From an uncultured Alphaproteobacteria bacterium (lineage in GTDB: Bacteria > Pseudomonadota > Alphaproteobacteria > RF32 > CAG-239): a DNA stretch of 61,898 nucleotides. The notes below the pieces were generated by a model. That model had not been told where the DNA came from and did no database searches. It was given only the letters and a program-made list of their open reading frames with translations. Of this stretch, positions 17,765 to 27,443 are shown in pieces; position 1 is the first letter of the stretch; every line of letters starts with the position of its first letter. The DNA lies in NCBI GenBank assembly GCA_944392205.1, contig CALXVV010000026.1, positions 1-61,898 of the forward strand, written 5' to 3'. A program made the position numbers and the translations under genes.

Positions 17765-20575
17765 ATGAGTAATGATTTTATAGAAATAAAAGGCGCACGC
17801 GAGCACAACCTCAAAAACATCAACATCAGCTTGCCCAAAAACAAGCTGACAGTCATCACCGGGCTTTCGGGTTCTGGCAAGTCCTCTTTAGCGTTTGACA
17901 CCATTTATGCCGAGGGACAGCGCCGCTATGTTGAAAGCTTGTCATCTTATGCCCGCCAATTTCTGGACCTGATGAAAAAACCCGACGTAGATTCGATTGA
18001 AGGCTTATCTCCTGCCATCTCCATTGAGCAGAAAACGACATCTCACAACCCACGTTCAACCGTTGGCACCGTAACCGAGATTTATGACTACATGCGCCTT
18101 TTGTGGGCACGCGCCGGCACACCATATTCACCGGCCACCGGATTGCCGATTGAATCACAAACTGTCTCACAAATGGTTGACAAGGTCTTGAGCATGCCCT
18201 CTGGAACCAAGCTGCTGCTTTTATCCCCGATAGCCCGCGGCAAAAAAGGAGAATACAAAAAAGAGATAGAAGATTTGCGCAAACAAGGCTACCAACGTCT
18301 GAAAATAGATGGTACCGTGTATGATATTGAAGAAACCCCGGAGCTAAACAAGAATCAGAAACACGATATTGAAGTCGTGATTGATAGAATTGTCGTAAAA
18401 GAAGGCATTGCCGAACGCTTGGCTCAGTCTTTTGAAACAGCCCTCAAATTAAGCGATGGTTTAGTTTTTGCCGAGAATAATGAAACTCATGAGAGAACAA
18501 CTTTTTCCTCTAAATTTGCCTGCCCCGTATCAGGTTTCACCATAGAAGAAATTGAGCCGCGCCTGTTTTCATTTAATAACCCCTATGGTGCCTGTCCTCA
18601 CTGCGATGGCTTGGGCGCAAGCTTATACATGGACCCCGACCGAGTAGTGCCCAACCAAAATTTATCCATCTCCCAAGGTGCGATTTTACCATGGTTCAGC
18701 CGCAAACACGGTTTTTATACCGATACCTTGCGCTCTCTTTGCGAATGGCTGGGAATATCCGAAAAAACACCATGGAAAGATCTGCCCGAACACGCCAGAG
18801 ATGTCATTCTATATGGCTCCGGCAACGAGCCTGTGCCGATGTATTATCCGCATTTTCAAACTTGCAAACCTTTTGAGGGTGTCATTAATAATCTGGAACG
18901 TCGTTTTATGGAAACAGATTCCCAAGCCACCAGAGATGAGTTTGCTCAGTATCAATCAGCGGCAGTTTGTGAATACTGCCACGGCAAAAGATTAAAACCG
19001 GAGGCCTTGGCAGTAAAGATCGGCGGCTTGGATATTATGGAAGCCTCTGAGATGTCAATAAAAAATGCCCTAACCTGGTTTAGAGGCATCGGCCCCAACT
19101 TAAGCCCGCAAAAACAAGAAATTGCAAACAAAATTCTCAAAGAAATTATAGAAAGATTAAGCTTTTTAAACAACGTCGGACTAGACTATTTGAATCTCTC
19201 ACGCCAATCCGGCACTCTTTCCGGCGGCGAGGCTCAACGCATCCGCTTAGCAAGCCAAATAGGCTCAGGCCTGACCGGTGTTTTATATGTTTTAGATGAG
19301 CCCTCAATCGGCTTGCACCAAAGAGACAATGACCGCTTGCTTGAGACCCTGACGCGCTTAAGAGATATCGGCAACACGGTAGTTGTGGTTGAGCACGATG
19401 AAGACGCCATCAGAGCCGCAGATTTTCTGGTTGATATGGGCCCCGGCGCCGGCAGTGAGGGAGGAAAAGTTGTTGCCTCTGGTACGGTTAAAGATGTATT
19501 GAAAGTCAAAAACAGCCTCACCGCTCAATATTTAAACGGCGAAAAACAAATTGCCGTTCCTACCAAAAGGCGCAAAGGCAACGGCAAATTTATCGGCCTA
19601 AAAGGCGCCAGAACCAATAATCTGAAAAACGTTGATTTGAAAATTCCTTTGGGCACCCTCACCTGTGTCACCGGAGTTTCCGGCGGTGGTAAATCTTCAC
19701 TGATATTGGAGACCTTGTGCAAGGCATTGGCCAAAGAAATCTATAATTCCAGAGAACCTGGTGCCGTTTATGATAAGGTCATCGGTGCAGAGAACATAGA
19801 CAAGATTATTAATATTGACCAATCTCCGATTGGGCGCACACCGCGCTCTAATCCGGCTACGTATACGGGGGTATTTGACCACATCCGCAATTGGTATGCC
19901 GCCCTACCTGAAGCCAAAGCCAGAGGCTATGCTGCCGGGCGTTTTTCATTCAACGTTGCAGGTGGCCGTTGCGAGGCTTGTAAAGGAGACGGCGTTACCA
20001 AAATTGAGATGCACTTTTTGCCTGATGTCTATGTTGAATGTGAGGTCTGCAAAGGCAAAAGATTTAACCGCGAGACATTGGAAGTAAAGTATAAAGATAA
20101 ATCCATTGCCGATGTTTTGGATATGACGGTTGATGATGCTTTTGAATTTTTCAATGCCATTCCGGCCATCAAGAATAGGCTTGATTTGCTAAGAAAAGTT
20201 GGGCTTGGCTACATCAAACTCGGCCAGGCGGCCACCACTCTTTCCGGTGGCGAAGCCCAGCGTGTAAAACTCTCAAAAGAGCTCTCCAAACGAGCCACCG
20301 GCAAAACACTGTATATTTTGGATGAACCGACCACCGGGCTTCATTTTGAAGATATCAATAAGCTTCTCAAAGTTTTGCAAGCCCTTGTCGACCAAGGTAA
20401 CTCAATTATTGTCATTGAGCATAATCTTGATGTGATAAAAACCGCGGATTATATTGTTGATCTGGGTCCTGAAGGCGGCGATGGCGGCGGCAGAATCATT
20501 GCTCAAGGCACACCCGAACAAGTTGCCAAATGTGAGAATAGCTATACGGCCAAATACCTAAGACAAAAACTATGA
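17765..20575 (+). CDS. uvrA: Excinuclease ABC subunit A
   Basis: A damage-recognition ATPase of nucleotide excision repair, acting as a dimer with UvrB. The ATG at 17765 is chosen because GGGGAG lies about 9 nt upstream and the family begins at [13 protein letters not shown]; the product is 936 aa, a normal length. There are two ABC modules: Walker [13 protein letters not shown] and [10 protein letters not shown], and two signatures [14 protein letters not shown] and [14 protein letters not shown]. The zinc modules show CPVSGF with CPHCDG, and CEACKGDG with CEVCKGKR. It overlaps the convergent 512-aa gene by 6 bp at the stops, with no terminator in between. Confidence 0.98.
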   Translation: MSNDFIEIKGAREHNLKNINISLPKNKLTVITGLSGSGKSSLAFDTIYAEGQRRYVESLSSYARQFLDLMKKPDVDSIEGLSPAISIEQKTTSHNPRSTVGTVTEIYDYMRLLWARAGTPYSPATGLPIESQTVSQMVDKVLSMPSGTKLLLLSPIARGKKGEYKKEIEDLRKQGYQRLKIDGTVYDIEETPELNKNQKHDIEVVIDRIVVKEGIAERLAQSFETALKLSDGLVFAENNETHERTTFSSKFACPVSGFTIEEIEPRLFSFNNPYGACPHCDGLGASLYMDPDRVVPNQNLSISQGAILPWFSRKHGFYTDTLRSLCEWLGISEKTPWKDLPEHARDVILYGSGNEPVPMYYPHFQTCKPFEGVINNLERRFMETDSQATRDEFAQYQSAAVCEYCHGKRLKPEALAVKIGGLDIMEASEMSIKNALTWFRGIGPNLSPQKQEIANKILKEIIERLSFLNNVGLDYLNLSRQSGTLSGGEAQRIRLASQIGSGLTGVLYVLDEPSIGLHQRDNDRLLETLTRLRDIGNTVVVVEHDEDAIRAADFLVDMGPGAGSEGGKVVASGTVKDVLKVKNSLTAQYLNGEKQIAVPTKRRKGNGKFIGLKGARTNNLKNVDLKIPLGTLTCVTGVSGGGKSSLILETLCKALAKEIYNSREPGAVYDKVIGAENIDKIINIDQSPIGRTPRSNPATYTGVFDHIRNWYAALPEAKARGYAAGRFSFNVAGGRCEACKGDGVTKIEMHFLPDVYVECEVCKGKRFNRETLEVKYKDKSIADVLDMTVDDAFEFFNAIPAIKNRLDLLRKVGLGYIKLGQAATTLSGGEAQRVKLSKELSKRATGKTLYILDEPTTGLHFEDINKLLKVLQALVDQGNSIIVIEHNLDVIKTADYIVDLGPEGGDGGGRIIAQGTPEQVAKCENSYTAKYLRQKL

Positions 20576-22108
20576 GCGTGAAGCAGAGCGACTTCTGATT
20601 GCCATAACCTTGCGGTTAGGATTGGTGTATGCAGCCATGACCATCTGTGCTGCCCGTTTGAACTCTGGAGCATTTCCACCTCCTTTAGCCAAACGAGAAC
20701 ACAAATCGTCAACATCTTCTTTTGAATAATCATAAGAGTTGACGATATAAGAAAACATACGTGTCATTTTCTGGTGCAAATAAGGATTAAACTCCCCTAT
20801 TTCAGGATGAGTAGAGGCAACATTTTGAGCATAGATATCGGCAACATCTGCCACCAAAGCCTTGTTGATTTTCGCAGGCTGTAAAGGAGCATCACCGAAC
20901 AATCGTTCCTGAACACTATTAAGGCCGCTCAAAGCCGCATTTTTTTGCAACAACCTTAGCAACGGCTTCTCCGATACATTATCATCCGTCGGATGCAGAG
21001 CCGCATATTCGCTCAAATATCCGGCATAAGTCGTAATCAACCTCCGAGAAGGCATCACAAGAGCATTATCCACAACACCTTCAATAAGCGGATGAATTTT
21101 ATCCATAATCTTCAATCGGCGTTCCCAGGTACGACGGCTATTTTTAAGCATATCTTGAACGTTCTCGATTTTATTGATGACACTTTCAGCAGAGATTGGT
21201 TCAGACTTAAAATAACTGATACATCTGGCCGACAAGGGCAGCTTGGAACGTTGCAACCTTTTGAGGATATCAAGCTTAACATCCTTGTCCAAAGTGTAGG
21301 TTTTGTTTTTCTCTCCCAAATCACCGCTAACATCAACATAAGTAATGTTATCGATATAAAAACCGTTTTTGGCGGCATTTTCAAAGATTGGCAAAAACAG
21401 TTGAAGTTTGGCAGCACCATTAGAGCTTCTGGATTTATCCAAAGCCTTAAAAAGGATTTTCACGGTCTGCTTTGCTGCAAATTCCTGGCGTGCAGGATTA
21501 TCAGCCACATTATAGTCGGCCATCTGCCTAATAAATTCAGCATAGACACCGCTTTTATCCGATGCTTTATAAGAAAGCAACAAATCAAGCACATTAACTT
21601 TAGAATAAGCATCGGGCTTAAGGTCAAGAGAGTTCAAGAACCGAACTTGTGTTTTTTTGAACTCGTCACGACGCTTATAGAGCTCCTCTTGAGAAAGGTT
21701 AAGAACACTCTCTCGCAAATAAACCTTGTCCCAAACGTGCCAAATCAGCTGCCCTGAAGCCTCCGGAGATGTTTTTAAAAATTCATTAGCCGCTTTGATT
21801 AAAAATTGAGAATTATTCTCAATTGCCGGATTGGGCTCAACCAACAAAACTTTTGGCCCCCAGGCCATCTTCCGTCCGCATAAGTTGATGAGGTTCTGGT
21901 AAGCTTCCGGATGCGTTTGAGACAAATCAGAGCGTTCCAACAAACGCGCCATCCGTTCATTATCAAACTTTCCCCAATAGGCTCGACGATTAAGCACATC
22001 TGAAAGCATCATGCCGACAAGATTTAAAAAGGCATCATTTTTTGAGGATTTCTCCTGAGGATTTTCGGGCATTGGCGGCCTCCGATATTTTCGTCCATTT
22101 TCTGTCAT
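20570..22108 (-). CDS. Hypothetical protein, 512 aa
   Basis: No family recognised. It is a large soluble, mostly helical protein with no signal peptide or membrane segment. The N-terminus is Pro/Lys/Arg-rich and the C-terminus ends in a basic Arg/Ser tail ([14 protein letters not shown]). The frame is open further upstream to 22183, but that part runs through the FadL-gene terminator hairpin, so the ATG at 22108, or a later one near 22072, is the likely start. The coding frame is long and free of stops, so a real gene is likely. Its stop overlaps the uvrA stop in convergent orientation. Confidence 0.75.
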   Translation of the reverse strand: MTENGRKYRRPPMPENPQEKSSKNDAFLNLVGMMLSDVLNRRAYWGKFDNERMARLLERSDLSQTHPEAYQNLINLCGRKMAWGPKVLLVEPNPAIENNSQFLIKAANEFLKTSPEASGQLIWHVWDKVYLRESVLNLSQEELYKRRDEFKKTQVRFLNSLDLKPDAYSKVNVLDLLLSYKASDKSGVYAEFIRQMADYNVADNPARQEFAAKQTVKILFKALDKSRSSNGAAKLQLFLPIFENAAKNGFYIDNITYVDVSGDLGEKNKTYTLDKDVKLDILKRLQRSKLPLSARCISYFKSEPISAESVINKIENVQDMLKNSRRTWERRLKIMDKIHPLIEGVVDNALVMPSRRLITTYAGYLSEYAALHPTDDNVSEKPLLRLLQKNAALSGLNSVQERLFGDAPLQPAKINKALVADVADIYAQNVASTHPEIGEFNPYLHQKMTRMFSYIVNSYDYSKEDVDDLCSRLAKGGGNAPEFKRAAQMVMAAYTNPNRKVMAIRSRSASRS

Positions 22109-22141
22109 TATACACGATAAAAGCATAAAATCAACAAAAAA

Positions 22142-22173
22142 AAAGAGGAAAGCCCGATGAGGCCTTCCTCTTT
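22142..22173 (-). terminator. Terminator of the FadL-family gene
   Basis: Outer stem AAAGAGGAA / TTCCTCTTT (22142-22150 / 22165-22173) with a short inner GCC/GGC helix. On the minus strand it is followed by about ten T residues. Confidence 0.88.
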
Positions 22174-22191
22174 GGAGAGTCATGATAGAAA

Positions 22192-23442
22192 CTAGAACTT
22201 ATAGTTCATAGACAAGCCGAACAACTTAACAGAGTTGTTGTATTCAGCATAGATACCTCGCTGGCCGGCCGCTGCACTTGTCGGCAGGTCAACCGTAGCA
22301 TCTTTGGCCTGAATATAGGTATAAGCCACATCAAAGCTTAAGTTGTCATTGTACTGATAGCCCAAACCAACCGAATACCACATACGATCAGAATCCGGAA
22401 TACGCGGTGTACGATATTGTTTTTTAACAGCCGTCTGGTCATAAGCCCAACCAAGACGAAGTTTCCATTGATTATCAATCTGGTAGCTGGCACCCAAAGC
22501 GAAGAAGTTTGTATCTTGCCAATGCTCATTGGTAGAGCTCAAAAGGTAGCCATTACCGGGTTGAAGAGGATTGGTTGTATCTTGGCCAATAATGTCAAGT
22601 TTATCAAAAGAGCTCCAAAATACGCGCTGATATTCAGCCATAACCGCCCATTTTTCATTGATTTGATGATAGGCACCAAAAGACAACATCGCCGGTGTAT
22701 CAAGACGGGCAGAAATATCTTGGTTCAAGAAACCATATGGAGCCGGAGAAGAAATATCACCTTTCAGCTTGTGGTTAATTTCACTACGGTAGTTAACACC
22801 GAAACGGGTGTCATCAGAAAGTTCATACATAGCACTCAACTGGTAACCAACATCAACGGTGTCTCCTTTAAGAGAAGTATCAGTTGCTCCAGCCAACGCA
22901 GAGTTAGTCAAACGAGCCTTAACATATTGGATAGGCAAACCGGCACCGACAGAAAGTTTATCGGTTAGCTTATAAGCCGCCATCGGTGTAAAAGTAGAGG
23001 TAATGACTTTAGAAGTAATACCATGATCACCGCCGGCCCATTCCTGATCATATTTTGTAATCATACCAAAAGGAACATTGAGGCCCAAGCCGAGGGTGAG
23101 TTTATCATCAACCTGGTGAGAGATTGTTCCGTTCGGAGCCCAAGCGGCATGCACGATGTTGTTAATATCCTGTTGGCGCTGCCCCGCGGCATCACGCACA
23201 TTTCCTGCCTCTGCCCGCGGCACAATATAAGTTGCACCCATATTAATTTGAGTGCCTTTCTGCCTGGTTAAACCGGCGGCATTAAAATAGGCATAAGAGT
23301 TGTTTTCGGCACCGGCAGTTGCTCCCGCAAAAGCGTTACCTTGGGCAGCAGCGGATTGCTCTCTCAAATGGAAACCCGCAGCCATAGCATTGGAAGCCAT
23401 CAGGATAGTTCCCAGCGCTGTCAATGTAAGAAGTTTTTTCAT
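22192..23442 (-). CDS. fadL: OmpP1/FadL-family outer membrane porin
   Basis: A 416-aa beta-barrel for hydrophobic substrates, classically long-chain fatty acids. It has a cleavable signal (likely AMA-A, near residue 22) and the FadL start GFHLREQSAAAQGNAFAG, followed by AYFNAAGL and the NVPFGMITKYDQEWAGG region typical of the hatch and first strands. The C-terminal strand ends in FGLSMNYKF, with a terminal Phe as in outer-membrane proteins. It lies downstream of the TetR-type gene and near the acyl-ACP synthetase, which supports a fatty acid role. The promoter carries a perfect palindrome at its -35 box. Other FadL relatives take up aromatic compounds, so the substrate is inferred. Confidence 0.9.
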   Translation of the reverse strand: MKKLLTLTALGTILMASNAMAAGFHLREQSAAAQGNAFAGATAGAENNSYAYFNAAGLTRQKGTQINMGATYIVPRAEAGNVRDAAGQRQQDINNIVHAAWAPNGTISHQVDDKLTLGLGLNVPFGMITKYDQEWAGGDHGITSKVITSTFTPMAAYKLTDKLSVGAGLPIQYVKARLTNSALAGATDTSLKGDTVDVGYQLSAMYELSDDTRFGVNYRSEINHKLKGDISSPAPYGFLNQDISARLDTPAMLSFGAYHQINEKWAVMAEYQRVFWSSFDKLDIIGQDTTNPLQPGNGYLLSSTNEHWQDTNFFALGASYQIDNQWKLRLGWAYDQTAVKKQYRTPRIPDSDRMWYSVGLGYQYNDNLSFDVAYTYIQAKDATVDLPTSAAAGQRGIYAEYNNSVKLFGLSMNYKF

Positions 23443-23477
23443 AGAAAAGTCTCATTTGTAGTTAACGAACAAAGATA

Positions 23478-23506
23478 CTAGTATATAAAAAAATCTCTTA
23501 TGTCAA
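23478..23506 (-). promoter_or_regulatory. Promoter of the FadL-family gene
   Basis: On the minus strand, TTGACA (23506-23501) and then TACTAG with a 17-nt spacer, or TATACT with 15. The -35 overlaps the palindrome at 23503-23518. Confidence 0.6.
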
Positions 23507-23518
23507 TCAATTGATTGA
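23503..23518. promoter_or_regulatory. Perfect 16-bp palindrome, likely TetR-type operator
   Basis: TCAATCAATTGATTGA is its own reverse complement and overlaps the -35 box of the FadL-family gene. It sits directly after the stop of the TetR-type regulator gene. Size, symmetry and placement fit a TetR dimer site that blocks polymerase. Confidence 0.6.
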
Positions 23519-23537
23519 ATTATGTAAAATCAGTGGA

Positions 23538-24179
23538 TTATTTTTGTTTATTCAACAAAAAGTCTATTTGTTGGCTCATGTATTCCTGAAGTTTTTGCAT
23601 TTCTTTTTTACCATAGCCGCTCCACTCCATAAAAGAGCAAATAGTTTCTTGCCGAGAAGCAAAAACAAACAGCTGAGAAAAGAGCGGAAACATATAAAGA
23701 TAAGCATCTTTAATAGCTATTTTGCCACTGCTGGCCTGGGTGAGCAAAGCAGCCATCATCCGAAAGACCGGAAAGATAAGCCCATCATAGAGAATAGAAA
23801 ATTCGGCTGTCGGCCTTGAATATTCGGTGAAGAAAACGGTCTTCATGTCTTTAGAAATTTCATCTCCGCACAAAAGCTGCAAAAAACGACAAATCAAGTC
23901 CTTGAGCAGGGTCAAGGCCTCCTCTTGGGAACCGTTTTTTTCAACCTCCTGGCAGCGCTCCCAAATATTGCCGCTTTTGTCCTTAACCGTCTGCACAATC
24001 TCTTGCAGTACAGCAGTATAAAGTCCTCTTTTGCCGCCAAAATAATAAAGAATGGCAGAGATATTGATTTTGGCATTTTTTGCAATATCGCGAGTTGTTG
24101 CTCCCAAAAAACCGTTTTTCGCAAACTCTGCAAAGGCGCTATTCAAAAGCTTTGTTTTAGAGTCCATGTTTGCCACCAT
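23538..24179 (-). CDS. TetR/AcrR-family regulator
   Basis: A 213-aa one-component repressor. The N-terminal helix-turn-helix is complete: TKLLNSAFAEFAKNGFLGATTRDIAKNAKINISAILYYFGGKRGLY contains the usual TetR spacing (about residues 9-55). The C-terminal half is a helical ligand domain resembling the CerR/YbiH (DUF1956) group. It lies between two lipid genes: the FadL porin downstream on the same strand and the acyl-ACP synthetase upstream on the opposite strand. The most likely role is repression of one or both in response to fatty acids or acyl-CoA, which is inference from position. An alternative start is the second Met (MDSKTK, residue 5). Confidence 0.92.
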   Translation of the reverse strand: MVANMDSKTKLLNSAFAEFAKNGFLGATTRDIAKNAKINISAILYYFGGKRGLYTAVLQEIVQTVKDKSGNIWERCQEVEKNGSQEEALTLLKDLICRFLQLLCGDEISKDMKTVFFTEYSRPTAEFSILYDGLIFPVFRMMAALLTQASSGKIAIKDAYLYMFPLFSQLFVFASRQETICSFMEWSGYGKKEMQKLQEYMSQQIDFLLNKQK

Positions 24180-24309
24180 TTTCTAATATAAACATCAAAA
24201 GGATTATGTCTCAAAGTTTCATAAAAGGCAACCACAGAATTATCCCCGTCCAAAAAATAGCAAAACTCATTATTTTTCAAAATATTATGTAACATTTGAC
24301 AATAAAATT

Positions 24310-24329
24310 TGAATTTCTGGCAAAATTCA
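24310..24329. promoter_or_regulatory. Inverted repeat in the tetR/aas intergenic region
   Basis: TGAATTT (24310-24316) and AAATTCA (24323-24329) form a 7-bp inverted repeat with a 6-nt spacer, in the region upstream of the aas-like gene. It differs from the palindrome at 23503-23518, so it need not bind the same protein. Confidence 0.3.
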
Positions 24330-24394
24330 CTTTACAATACCCTGCAGATTTAGTTAGATAAAATCATATTTTGTAACTACGCGGAGACTATATT

Positions 24395-26566
24395 TTGAGA
24401 GACATTGTAAGATTTTGCTTACGGACTTTTTTTACCGTAATGAAGGTAAGATGCAATATTGCATTTGATGAAAACAAACTTCCGGCCAAAGCCGTCTATG
24501 TTTCAAACCACGTTTCATTCTTAGACCCCTTGTTATTGTTTGCCTTTTTGCCGGGCAATCCTGTATTTGCCCTCAACGGACATTTATATCGCAACAAATG
24601 GATAAGATTATTCATGAAAACGGCAGATATCATGCCGTTTAACCCGATTGAACCGGGCGACATCAAGGAACTGATATCCAAAGTAGACAGCGGCCGTTGT
24701 TGCGTTATTTTTGCCGAAGGTCGCATCACCGAAAACGGCGGACTAATGAAGATTTACGAAGCTCCTGGCCTGGTTGCCGATAAATCTGGAGCCCCCATTG
24801 TACCTGTGTGGATCAGCGGCCCGCAATATGGCTATTTTTCAAAAACCAAAGGGAAATTGCCGCACCGCCCGCTGCCAAAAATTCGCATTACGGTTCGCAA
24901 ACCGGTCAAGTTTAAGTTAAAAGATGAACTGCGCCGCCAACGCGACCACATCAGTAACGAAGTCTATATGATTATGCGCGAGATGAGCTTTGAGGCTTCA
25001 TACAATGATAATATTTCACTGTTTGCGCAGCTGATGAAAACAGCTAAAGTCCATTCCAAAAAGGGTTTGCTTCGCCGCCCAATGTTTGTAGAAGACATCA
25101 ACCGCGTTCCCAATTCCTATAAAGACATTATAATCAAGGCATTTGTCCTCGGAAGATTCTTCAAAAAGAAAACACAACCCGGTGAGCATGTGGCAATTCT
25201 TTTACCCAATGCCATTGCCACATTGTGCACGTTTTTTGGACTTTCGGCTTATGAGCGCATTCCGGTTATGTTGAATTTCTCGGTTGGCGCCAAGAACATG
25301 GTTTCCATGTGCAAAACAGCTACCTGCAAAATGGTCATCACCTCGCATTTGTTTATCCGCAATGCCAAGATGGAACCTGTTATAGAAGAGTTTAAAAAAG
25401 CAGGTTTAGAGGTGTTTTATTTGGAAGACCTGCGCAAAGACATCACCTTGTTTGATAAAATCGGTGCTTTTTTGCGCTACAAAGTAAAAAGGGTTCCGCA
25501 CAAAGAAGGCGGCAACAAGCCTGCGGTAGTGCTGTTTACATCAGGTTCTGAGGGTGCGCCCAAAGCCGTTGTTTTGAGCCATGCCAACATCATCTCAAAT
25601 ATTAAACAGATGTCATCGATTGAAACAATCAACGTCACCGACACATTGTTTAATGCTTTACCGATGTTCCATAGCTTTGGCCTCACGGTAGGAACATTAT
25701 TCCCATTGTTTGAAGGGTCAAAATTGTTCTTATACCCCTCCCCGCTGCACTATCGTATTATTTCAGAGATTGTCTATGAGATTGGCGCCAGTATCATGCT
25801 GGCCACTGATACGTTTTTCCGTGGCTATGCCAAGATTGCCCATCCGATGGATTTTCACAACATCCGCTTTATGTATGGCGGCGCTGAAGCAATCAAGCCG
25901 GACACACGCAACATGTGGGTAGAAAGATTTGGTATCCGGGTTATGGAAGCCTATGGCTCAACTGAGTGTTCTCCGGTTGTAACCGCCAATAATCGTATTT
26001 TCAACCGTTTTGGTTCCATCGGTAAGCTGTTGCCTAAGATTCAATATAAGATTGAGCCGGTTGACGGCATTGAAAAAGGCGGAGAGCTTTGTGTTAAAGG
26101 CCCCAATGTCATGATGGGATATTATATGCCGGATAATCCGGGCGTATTGGTTCCGCTCAAAGACGGATGGTATCACACCGGAGATGTGGTTGAGATTGAT
26201 GAAATCGGCTTTGTATACATCAAAGACCGCATCAAACGTTTTGCCAAGATTGGCGGTGAAATGGTATCCCTAAATGCGGTTCATGAGATGGTTATCAAGG
26301 CCTGTGAAGCAAGCGGCCCTGATTATTCTTATGGCGTTGTCGCTGTTCCGCACGAAAGCAAGGGTGAGCAGATAGTTTTGGTTACCAATAATAAAAAGGT
26401 CACTCAAGATTGCCTGCACAACTACATCCGCGCCAATGGCATGTCTGAGCTATATTTGCCGAGATTAATTCTCTACCACGATACTTTGCCAGTCTTTGCC
26501 ACCGGCAAGGCAGATAACGTAACTTTGAAAAAACAGGTGATGGAAGAGCTAAATATAGCACAATAA
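24395..26566 (+). CDS. aas: Acyltransferase / acyl-ACP synthetase, Aas type
   Basis: A 723-aa two-domain enzyme that activates fatty acids onto ACP and acylates lysophospholipid. The N-terminal acyltransferase (about 20-200) has the HX4D motif in NHVSFLD (His39, Asp44) and FAEGRITENGG. The C-terminal adenylate-forming domain has VVLFTSGSEGAPKAVVLSH, MFHSFGLTVGT, YGSTECSPVV, YHTGDVVEID and KIGGEMVS. Order and length match E. coli Aas (719 aa). The start is TTG at 24395 with GGAG 9 nt upstream; the next ATG would remove 14 residues. Together with FadL and TetR it suggests reuse of external fatty acids. Confidence 0.92.
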   Translation: MRDIVRFCLRTFFTVMKVRCNIAFDENKLPAKAVYVSNHVSFLDPLLLFAFLPGNPVFALNGHLYRNKWIRLFMKTADIMPFNPIEPGDIKELISKVDSGRCCVIFAEGRITENGGLMKIYEAPGLVADKSGAPIVPVWISGPQYGYFSKTKGKLPHRPLPKIRITVRKPVKFKLKDELRRQRDHISNEVYMIMREMSFEASYNDNISLFAQLMKTAKVHSKKGLLRRPMFVEDINRVPNSYKDIIIKAFVLGRFFKKKTQPGEHVAILLPNAIATLCTFFGLSAYERIPVMLNFSVGAKNMVSMCKTATCKMVITSHLFIRNAKMEPVIEEFKKAGLEVFYLEDLRKDITLFDKIGAFLRYKVKRVPHKEGGNKPAVVLFTSGSEGAPKAVVLSHANIISNIKQMSSIETINVTDTLFNALPMFHSFGLTVGTLFPLFEGSKLFLYPSPLHYRIISEIVYEIGASIMLATDTFFRGYAKIAHPMDFHNIRFMYGGAEAIKPDTRNMWVERFGIRVMEAYGSTECSPVVTANNRIFNRFGSIGKLLPKIQYKIEPVDGIEKGGELCVKGPNVMMGYYMPDNPGVLVPLKDGWYHTGDVVEIDEIGFVYIKDRIKRFAKIGGEMVSLNAVHEMVIKACEASGPDYSYGVVAVPHESKGEQIVLVTNNKKVTQDCLHNYIRANGMSELYLPRLILYHDTLPVFATGKADNVTLKKQVMEELNIAQ

Positions 26567-26579
26567 AACCAAGTCATCA

Positions 26580-26609
26580 AAAAACCCCGCTCCAAAGAGC
26601 GGGGTTTTT
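26580..26609. terminator. Bidirectional terminator between aas and rpsU
   Basis: A 13-bp perfect stem AAAAACCCCGCTC / GAGCGGGGTTTTT (26580-26592 / 26597-26609) with a CAAA loop, serving both convergent genes. Confidence 0.92.
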
Positions 26610-26627
26610 ATTAACTGAAACTACGAA

Positions 26628-26834
26628 CTAGAAACCTTCAGTATCTAAGCGCTTGCGCAACTGCTTACGAGCACGGCGAACAGCCTCAGCCGCACGGCGA
26701 GCCTTTTTCTCCGAGTTCTTTTCATGGCAACGGCGCAACTTCATCTCACGGAAGATACCTTCGCGCTGCATTTTCTTTTTCAGCACTTTCAGAGACTGTC
26801 CGACATCATTACCGATAACAGTAACTTGAACCAC
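26628..26834 (-). CDS. rpsU: 30S ribosomal protein S21
   Basis: A 68-aa ribosomal protein. It begins with [20 protein letters not shown] and continues with [16 protein letters not shown], followed by the basic helical tail [18 protein letters not shown]. The length is typical for alphaproteobacterial S21. It is preceded on the minus strand by the repeat-bearing region and the ydcH-like gene, and followed by the terminator shared with aas. Confidence 0.96.
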   Translation of the reverse strand: MVQVTVIGNDVGQSLKVLKKKMQREGIFREMKLRRCHEKNSEKKARRAAEAVRRARKQLRKRLDTEGF

Positions 26835-26945
26835 TTAAATCACCTCATTTCCAAAATATCTAAAGGGTTAATCCAAAAATTGATTTGTTTGTAACACAAA
26901 AAAAATAAATTGCAAGTATTAAAACACCATAAAATTAATTATTTA

Positions 26946-26969
26946 TTTGCTCTAGATGCGCCGTTATAC
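26946..26969 (+). repeat. 24-bp direct repeat, copy 1
   Basis: A 24-bp unit containing CTCTAGATGCGCCGTTATAC is identical to the copy at 27068-27091. This copy is the left arm of a hairpin with the right arm ending at 27000. Confidence 0.9.
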
Positions 26970-27001
26970 TATAAAAATACGGAGAATGGTGTAGATAGAG
27001 T
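26949..27001. repeat. Hairpin element beside ydcH-like gene
   Basis: CTCTA (26950-26954) pairs with TAGAG (26996-27000). After a 2-nt internal loop, TGCGCCGTT (26957-26965) pairs with AATGGTGTA (26985-26993) using several G-U pairs. The loop holds TATAAAAATAC. No coding frame covers it. Confidence 0.6.
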
Positions 27002-27012
27002 GAAAAACAAAG

Positions 27013-27056
27013 CGGTCAAAATTTTAGTGTACATAGAAGTACATGAATTTTGACCG
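27013..27056. repeat. Two-tier inverted repeat
   Basis: CGGTCAAAATT (27013-27023) and AATTTTGACCG (27046-27056) form an 11-bp perfect outer stem. Inside it, TGTAC (27028-27032) pairs with GTACA (27039-27043) around ATAGAA. It lies between the two 24-bp direct repeats. There is no T tract at its ends, so it is not an ordinary terminator. Confidence 0.75.
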
Positions 27057-27067
27057 TTCTGTAGTTT

Positions 27068-27091
27068 TTTGCTCTAGATGCGCCGTTATAC
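27068..27091 (+). repeat. 24-bp direct repeat, copy 2
   Basis: Identical to 26946-26969. It is followed by CGTATTTTTA, which is inverted relative to the TAAAAATACG that follows copy 1. It ends 6 bp before the ydcH-like stop codon. Confidence 0.9.
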
Positions 27092-27097
27092 GTATTT

Positions 27098-27310
27098 TTA
27101 AGCGATGATATTGGGCATAATCTTAGCCTCAACCGATTTAATTTTGGTTTTGAGGCCGCTGCGCAAAGAGTTCAGTTGTTTAGCTTTGAAAAAATCAATT
27201 GTCTGGTTATTGCGCACCAGATGACGAATGTCCGAACAAACTCTGCGCTCTTCCAACTTTAGCTCGCACAATTGCATCTGGAGTTTGCTGGTCTGATTTT
27301 TGTTAAACAT
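27098..27310 (-). CDS. YdcH/DUF465-family small protein
   Basis: A 70-aa helical-hairpin protein. The C-terminal half (FFKAKQLNSLRSGLKTKIKSVEAKIMPNIIA) matches the DUF465 pattern of a Lys/Leu-rich second helix ending in a PxIIA tail, common in alphaproteobacteria. The start ATG at 27310 has AAAGGA upstream (minus strand). It is divergent from the phosphofructokinase gene. Biochemical function is unknown for the family; members are small cytoplasmic coiled-coil proteins. The gene ends right at a repeat element, which may form its 3' untranslated region. Confidence 0.75.
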   Translation of the reverse strand: MFNKNQTSKLQMQLCELKLEERRVCSDIRHLVRNNQTIDFFKAKQLNSLRSGLKTKIKSVEAKIMPNIIA

Positions 27311-27443
27311 AAACGTTGAATCCTTTCAAGAAATCAAAAAAAGTAGATTAAAATGCATTTTTTACTGGAAACTTCCTCAGAAATCTGTATTAGTATACAT
27401 CAAAACAGATAAAAAAGCAACCCAAAAAGGAGTATTATATAAC

